A stretch of DNA of 64,000 bases from Planctomycetota bacterium (GTDB lineage: Bacteria; Planctomycetota; Phycisphaerae; Phycisphaerales; UBA1924), in assembly GCA_014584315.1 (NCBI GenBank), contig JACTNA010000018.1, positions 62,001 through 126,000 on the forward strand. The letters are read 5' to 3'. A model generated the notes under the pieces. It was not told the origin of the DNA. It ran no database searches and was given only the letters and a program-made list of their open reading frames with translations. Each line of letters begins with the position of its first letter. Within the stretch, counting starts at the first letter, position 1. Of this stretch, positions 59,778-64,000 are shown piece after piece. Position numbers and translations under genes: made by a program.

Positions 59778-60776
59778 TCACACCAGCCCCTTCGCCCCCA
59801 GCCACCGCTCCGCGTCCAGCGCGGCCTGGCAGCCCATGCCCGCCGCGGTCACGGCCTGGCGGTAGTGCGCGTCGGCCACGTCGCCCGCCGCAAAGACGCC
59901 CTCGACGTTCGTCTCGCTCGACCGGCTCCGCAGCACGACGTACCCCTGCTCGTCCATCTCGACGCCCGAGTCCTTGAGGAACTTCGTCGCCGGCGTGTGC
60001 CCGATCGCCACGAACAGGCCCCCGACCTCCAGTTCCCTCCGCTCGCCGTTCGTCGTGCTCTCCAGGACGACGGCCCGCAGTTTCTCGTTGCCGTGCTCGT
60101 CCGTCGCGCTCAGGCAGTCCACGACCACGCTGTTCCAGATGACCTCCGCGTTGGGCTTGGAGAGGAACCGGTCCTGCATGATCTTGCTGGCGCGGAGCGA
60201 ATCGCGCCGGTGAATGACGAAGACCGTCGAGGCGAACTTCGTCAGGTAGGTCGCTTCCTCCATCGCCGTGTCGCCGCCGCCGACGACGGCGAGGGGCCGA
60301 CCTCGGAACATCGGCAGTGCGCCGTCGCAGACCGCGCACGCCGAGACCCCGCCGCCCGCCCGGGCGAGGCGCAGTTCACTCTCCAACCCCAGCCAGTTGG
60401 CCGTCGCCCCGGTGGCGATCACCACCGCGTGCGCCCGTTCGACCGTGCCCTTGTTCGTGTGCAGTTCGAACGGCCGCTTCGAGAAGTCACACCGCACGAC
60501 GTCCTGCCCCAGCACCTTCGTGCCGAACCGCTCGGCCTGCTTCTGGAACTTCTCCATCATCTCCGGCCCAGCGACCCCCTCCGGGAAACCGGGGTAGTTC
60601 TCGACGTCCGTGGTCAGCATCAGTTGCCCGCCGGGGAGGATCGGGCCTGGGTCGTTCTTCGGCACTCCGGCGAAGACGACGGGGGCGAGGCTCGCGCGGG
60701 CCGCGTAGATCGCGGCCGTCCAGCCGGCCGGCCCGGAGCCGATGATCGCAAGGGCGTGGGTCTTCGAGTCGGTCAT
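59778..60776 (-). CDS. trxB: Thioredoxin reductase
   Basis: A 332-residue NADPH-dependent flavoprotein that reduces thioredoxin. FAD site: LAIIGSGPAGWTAAIYAARA. Redox-active Cys pair: VSACAVCDGALP (CAVC, about residues 146-149). NADPH site: LAVVGGGDTAMEEATYLTKF. C-terminal FAD motif: GVFAAGDVADAHYRQAVTAAGMG. Complete and standard length. It would supply electrons through thioredoxin to the DsbD-type protein encoded at 28161. Confidence 0.96.
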   Translation of the reverse strand: MTDSKTHALAIIGSGPAGWTAAIYAARASLAPVVFAGVPKNDPGPILPGGQLMLTTDVENYPGFPEGVAGPEMMEKFQKQAERFGTKVLGQDVVRCDFSKRPFELHTNKGTVERAHAVVIATGATANWLGLESELRLARAGGGVSACAVCDGALPMFRGRPLAVVGGGDTAMEEATYLTKFASTVFVIHRRDSLRASKIMQDRFLSKPNAEVIWNSVVVDCLSATDEHGNEKLRAVVLESTTNGERRELEVGGLFVAIGHTPATKFLKDSGVEMDEQGYVVLRSRSSETNVEGVFAAGDVADAHYRQAVTAAGMGCQAALDAERWLGAKGLV

Positions 60777-60794
60777 GGTCTTTCCCGTGCGCGG

Positions 60795-62396
60795 TCAGCG
60801 GAGTTGCCCGGTCTGCATCAGTTCCTGCCGCACCAGCGAGAGCACCGGAGGCCAGATCAGGTAGTCGCGCCCCGACGGCGCGTCGATCGTGTTCTGCACC
60901 TCTTCCGCCCAGTTGCGCCCGCCGTCCGCGCCCACCGAGTACAGCACGAACTGGTCGTCGCGCAGACTGATCGCCAGGTTCGGCGCATCGGGCGAGAGCA
61001 CGTTGAGCCGATGCGGCTGCACCTGCTCACGCTCCCCGAACCGCCCGGCCGTGTCGCGCATCGGCACGAAGAACTCCATCGGCGGCTCGCGCCCGCGGGC
61101 GCGGTCCGGGTTGAAGGGATCGGCTTCGATGCGCTCGATGTAGTGCGGGCGGGCCGCAGCGATGTCACGCGGGAACCCACCGCTCGACACCCGGAACGCC
61201 AGCAACGCCAGCGCGTGCCGTGTGCCCACCGCCTCGACCCGCAGCAGGTGCCGCTGCTCGAACAGCGAACGCATGTTCGGGTACGACTCCAGGATCACCG
61301 CCCACCGTTCGTGCCGCCGCGAGATGAAGTTGTACATCGGCGGCTCACGCAGCACCGGGTCGTGCCACGAGCGCGACCACCGATCGTTGAACTCGGCGAT
61401 GACGGCTTCCAGATGCTCCGTCGTGTCGAACCAGTTGGCGTGCTCGCCCGACCCGCCCGACCACCGCGCGGACTCGCCGAACAGCCGAAGCGGCCGCTCC
61501 GTCGTCGCCAGGCGGGACATCGTCTGCGCGTAGACCTCCGGCCGGACTCGGCCGCGCTCCTGCATGACGAACGCCACCAGTTGACGCGCGGCCTCGGCAT
61601 CGCCGGGGGGCAGCAGAATCCGGTCGATCCCGAGCGGTCCGCGCTGCTCTTCCAGACGCTTGACGATCGCCACCAGTTCGTCCGCCGTCGCCCGACGCCC
61701 GTCTCGCGAGTCCGCGTACATCACGTCGCGAACGCGCTCCAGCACGTCGATCATCGTGCGCAGCGCCCAGTCCATCTCCGTCTTGAACTCGCGGTCCGCG
61801 ATCTGCCTCGCGAAGAACAGCCAGTCCACGAGCGCATTGGCCGCGTCCGCCGGACGGCCCTCGGCCAGCAGCCGCGTCGCCTCCACGTGGTACAGGCACG
61901 TCACGTCCTCAAACACCGGCAGGTACAGGTGCCGCGCCGCCGCGAGCAGCGGCGGATCGCCCAGGTCCGTGTAGAGCCGCGCGGAGATCGACGCGATCTG
62001 CTCGGGGCTGGCCCCCAGCTCCGCCAGCCCGTACGGCTGACCGAACCCCATCGCCTCCCGCCAGTCGGTCGCTCGCGTCACCCTGTGGACCGCGTCGATC
62101 ACCGCCCGCTGCGGCTCGGCATTCGCCCAGTCGACGGCCGCCGTCCATGCCGCCCCGCCGGCCGGCGCGAGCCGCGCCTTGGCGGGCGTGTCCACACCAA
62201 GCGGAGGCTTCTCCAACTTCGCCATCGCGGGCAGGACGATGAGGTCGCTCCGCCGCTCCGGCCTGATCTCCGCCAGGGGGGCGTTCACGCGGTCGATGAA
62301 CTCGTCCGCCGAGGCCCGCTGGGACGGGAGCAGGCAGACCGTGAGAGCCGCCGCCGCCGCGATGATCGAAGAGATTCGCCGTCGAACTGCCGTCAT
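60795..62396 (-). CDS. Exported protein of unknown function
   Basis: A 533-residue protein with a Sec signal peptide (ISSIIAAAAALTVCLLPSQRASA). The mature part is helical and aromatic-rich: AVDWANAEPQRAVIDAVHRV, DLGDPPLLAAARHLYLPVFED, NALVDWLFFARQIADREFKTEMD, NMRSLFEQRHLLRVEAVGTRHALALLAFRV. The C-terminus (NLAISLRDDQFVLYSVGADGGRNWAEE) recalls a motif found in planctomycete periplasmic proteins where a displayed type II pseudopilin-like GxDG turn occurs, but I cannot assign the family. It lies 18 nt upstream of trxB in the same direction. Confidence 0.82.
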   Translation of the reverse strand: MTAVRRRISSIIAAAAALTVCLLPSQRASADEFIDRVNAPLAEIRPERRSDLIVLPAMAKLEKPPLGVDTPAKARLAPAGGAAWTAAVDWANAEPQRAVIDAVHRVTRATDWREAMGFGQPYGLAELGASPEQIASISARLYTDLGDPPLLAAARHLYLPVFEDVTCLYHVEATRLLAEGRPADAANALVDWLFFARQIADREFKTEMDWALRTMIDVLERVRDVMYADSRDGRRATADELVAIVKRLEEQRGPLGIDRILLPPGDAEAARQLVAFVMQERGRVRPEVYAQTMSRLATTERPLRLFGESARWSGGSGEHANWFDTTEHLEAVIAEFNDRWSRSWHDPVLREPPMYNFISRRHERWAVILESYPNMRSLFEQRHLLRVEAVGTRHALALLAFRVSSGGFPRDIAAARPHYIERIEADPFNPDRARGREPPMEFFVPMRDTAGRFGEREQVQPHRLNVLSPDAPNLAISLRDDQFVLYSVGADGGRNWAEEVQNTIDAPSGRDYLIWPPVLSLVRQELMQTGQLR

Positions 62397-62487
62397 GCCG
62401 GTGCCTCCCGCCGGGTTGCTGGCCCGACCGTGCTTCAGGGCCGGGCATGGTAGCAACCCGACCGCGAACGCCGGGCGACCGGACCGC

Positions 62488-62519
62488 AACGAAAGCCGGC
62501 CGTCGCGGGGACGGCCGGC
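62488..62519 (-). terminator. Rho-independent terminator after the sigma factor gene
   Basis: On the minus strand GCCGGCCGT/ACGGCCGGC (plus 62495-62519) forms a 9-bp stem with a 7-nt loop, followed by TTTCGTTG. It lies about 30 nt after the sigma factor stop. Confidence 0.7.
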
Positions 62520-62549
62520 CGTTGGGATTCGTCGTGTGCCGCCGGGGTA

Positions 62550-63503
62550 CTACCCCGCCTTCGACCTGCGGGAGGTCGGACGGCGCATTGGCTCGGCGTT
62601 CTCCATCGGATCGACGCCGGGCAGGCGGTTCTCCTTGAAGAACCGGGTCGGGCGGTTGTCGGTGATCTGGGCGTTCAACTTGGTCAGGGCCTCGTCCACG
62701 ATCTGGCGGACGCGCTCCCGGCTGATGCCAACCTCGTCGGCGATCTGCTTGAGGGTCAGCGGCTCCTGCCCGTCCAGCCCGAAGCGCAGCCGCAGGATGC
62801 GGGCCTCGCGCTCGTCGATGGACTCCAGCAGTTTCCGCAGCGTCGCCGTCTCGTCGGTCTTGAGGATCGGGTCCTCGGGCATCCCGTGGCGCGAGTCGGC
62901 GATCAGGTCGCCCAGCCCGACGAGGTCGCCGCTCGCGTCGGTCGGCTCCTGGCTCGGGGCCTGCATCGCGCGGATCGCACGCCGGATGATGCGGACCTTC
63001 TTCGCCGGCAGGTCCATCGCGCGGGCGAGATCGTCGATCGTGGGCGGGTGGCCGAGTTCGGCCTCCAGCCTCCGCGAGGCGACCTTCCACTTGGCGATCA
63101 GTTCCACCATGTAGGCCGGGATGTGGATCGGCTGCGTCGCGTTGATGAGCGCACGCTTGATCGCCTGCTTGATCCACCAACTCGCGTAGGTCGAGAACCG
63201 CGCGCCCTGCGACGGGTCGAACCCCTCCACCGCGCGCATCAGCCCGATGTTGCCCTCTTCGATGAGGTCGTTGAGCGGCAGCCCGCGTCCGACGTAGTTC
63301 TTCGCGATCGCCACCACCAGGCGCAGATTCGCGCGGATCATCCGCTCGCGCGAGGCCGGGCAGTTGTCGTTGATGATCGCCCAACCGAGTTCGCGCTCCT
63401 CCTCGGCGGTCAGAAGGGGCGTGCGGTTGATCTCTCTCAGGTACAGTTGGAGGTCGGACTGAAGCCCGCCCTCTTCCGATGCACGGCTCCGGATTGCACT
63501 CAC
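62550..63503 (-). CDS. RpoD/SigA-like sigma-70 factor
   Basis: A 317-residue sigma factor of the primary or primary-like class without a large region 1. Region 1.2: [19 protein letters not shown]. Region 2: [57 protein letters not shown]. Region 3 follows ([14 protein letters not shown]). Region 4: [21 protein letters not shown] and [23 protein letters not shown] helix-turn-helix ([12 protein letters not shown]). GTG 63503 was chosen because a TATAGT promoter element overlaps the longer frame's start at 63539; AGAAGGTG-like purines precede 63503. Confidence 0.9.
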   Translation of the reverse strand: MSAIRSRASEEGGLQSDLQLYLREINRTPLLTAEEERELGWAIINDNCPASRERMIRANLRLVVAIAKNYVGRGLPLNDLIEEGNIGLMRAVEGFDPSQGARFSTYASWWIKQAIKRALINATQPIHIPAYMVELIAKWKVASRRLEAELGHPPTIDDLARAMDLPAKKVRIIRRAIRAMQAPSQEPTDASGDLVGLGDLIADSRHGMPEDPILKTDETATLRKLLESIDEREARILRLRFGLDGQEPLTLKQIADEVGISRERVRQIVDEALTKLNAQITDNRPTRFFKENRLPGVDPMENAEPMRRPTSRRSKAG

Positions 63504-63541
63504 TTCTCTTCCCACCTTTCGCGACGCGGAACGTGGCACTC

Positions 63542-63571
63542 ACTATATCCACGATTCGTGCCGCACTGCCA
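63542..63571 (-). promoter_or_regulatory. Promoter of the sigma factor gene
   Basis: On the minus strand TGGCAG (plus 63566-63571) and TATAGT (plus 63542-63547) are spaced by 18 nt, about 38 nt before GTG 63503. Confidence 0.55.
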
Positions 63572-63740
63572 CATCAACGTTCGCTCCGGAGGCCGTCAGG
63601 GTTGCATCGGAAGGCCCGCGCCCGGACTTGACGCCGCCCCGCCCGGCCCCCCTCCGGCGGCGTGTGGCCCGATACGACTGCGACGCCTACAGGGAATGCG
63701 CGGTTTCCGCCCGATGTGGCCAGGCGAGTCCGAATTTTTC

Positions 63741-63768
63741 TGGCACACCCCGAAACCCGTTCTATAGT
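63741..63768 (+). promoter_or_regulatory. Promoter of the rightmost gene
   Basis: TGGCAC (63741-63746) and TATAGT (63763-63768) are spaced by 16 nt, with about 30 nt of leader before ATG 63806. The same -35/-10 style occurs on the other strand for the sigma factor gene. Confidence 0.6.
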
Positions 63769-63805
63769 CACCCAATTCGGGACGCCGATCGGCCCCCTAC
63801 CGGCC

Positions 63806-64000
63806 ATGAGCGAAGATCTTTCCGATTTTTTGAGTTCCTGGCCCTATGAGCCCGGGAAACTGAACGTCCGGATCGTCCGGGCAAGCGACGGGCGGACGGT
63901 CCTCCAGGTCCGGCTCGACCTCGGCATTCTCCAGATGGAACTCGACGGGCGACCCGACGGGCTGCGCCCCGAGGGCTACGAGAGCCTCCTCGACCTCTAC
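63806..64000 (+). CDS. Planctomycete-type hypothetical protein (3' end off the right edge)
   Basis: Only 65 codons are visible. The start reads MSEDLSDFLSSWPYEPGKL, then DGRTVLQVRLDLGILQMELDGRPDGLRPEGYESLLDLY. I recall this N-terminal pattern (LDLGxLQME..GRPDG.RPxG) from uncharacterised planctomycete proteins that continue into TPR and UvrB/UvrC-motif regions, but the rest lies outside the window. It has a good promoter and is divergent from the sigma factor gene. Confidence 0.7.
   Translation, partial: MSEDLSDFLSSWPYEPGKLNVRIVRASDGRTVLQVRLDLGILQMELDGRPDGLRPEGYESLLDLY

Noticed and set aside
63741..63757. Possible sigma-54 promoter beginning TGGCAC
   Set aside because: The required GC of the -12 element is not at the correct distance, while TATAGT fits a sigma-70 promoter.
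63574..63807. A 77-codon minus-strand open frame between the sigma factor and the last gene
   Set aside because: It overlaps the rightward promoter, has no ribosome-binding site and shows no family features.

Overview
The window looks like chromosomal DNA of a planctomycete, most probably of the Phycisphaerae/Phycisphaerales. Evidence: very high G+C with long antisense open frames, a surface protein carrying a LEPR-type planctomycete export motif (LEQRVVLAA), a bacterial tricorn-type protease, lipid A synthesis (LpxI), a flagellar switch protein (FliM), a long-tailed secretin, several families I recognise only as planctomycete-restricted, and many short interspersed and tandem repeats typical of these genomes. 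I see no prophage, transposase, CRISPR array or rRNA; it reads as a housekeeping segment with 52 genes and one tRNA.

Layout. 1-2.7 kb: four-gene minus operon (zinc ribbon, unknown, lipoprotein, secreted protein). 2.8-5.7 kb: lpxI, a TlyA-like methyltransferase without S4 domain, and a pair of small genes, one with two RraB-like domains. 5.9-8.5 kb (minus): obg, PilZ, Fur and GNAT genes. 8.7-11.5 kb: tandem zinc-ribbon membrane paralogues coupled to ispG. 11.6-15.1 kb (minus): a TraB-family protein with an embedded pseudopilin-like domain, and a HEAT-repeat protein. 15.4-21.6 kb: unknown gene, ileS, and a soluble histidine kinase with an NtrC-type regulator. 21.6-30 kb (minus): surface protein, tricorn protease, tRNA-Gly, DsbD. 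30.2-42.9 kb (plus): fliM, nusA-infB-ylxP-rbfA, a HhH protein, a giant TPR lipoprotein, YebC, a hydrolase. 43.1-51.2 kb: serS, an FHA-GspE fusion ATPase, then a minus cluster (RluA-family synthase, TPR membrane protein, shortened MnmE-like GTPase, coaX) and an unknown gene. 51.3-58.4 kb: secretin, STAS/anti-sigma pair, iscS-iscU-iscA. 58.6-64 kb: tandem-ACT protein, PhyH-type oxygenase, trxB, an exported unknown, a primary-type sigma factor and the start of a last gene.

How it fits together. Translation and RNA maturation genes dominate (nusA, infB, rbfA, ileS, serS, Obg, pseudouridine synthase, MnmE-like GTPase, methyltransferase). Envelope and export genes form a second theme: secretin plus FHA-GspE would serve a type II secretion/type IV pilus system, and the TraB-like protein contains a piece resembling the major pseudopilin of the same kind of machine. 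Regulation is represented by two-component, STAS/anti-sigma, PilZ, Fur and sigma-70 genes.

The most unusual features are the TraB/pseudopilin chimera, the FHA-GspE fusion, short repeats that have become coding sequence (inside ileS and the pseudouridine synthase gene, and at the ends of several others), a set of -10-like hexamers only 6-9 nt before start codons suggesting leaderless mRNAs, and a CoaX homologue lacking one usual catalytic Asp. No single locus stands out as a complete new defence or metabolic system. All identifications come from reading motifs by eye; no database search was run.
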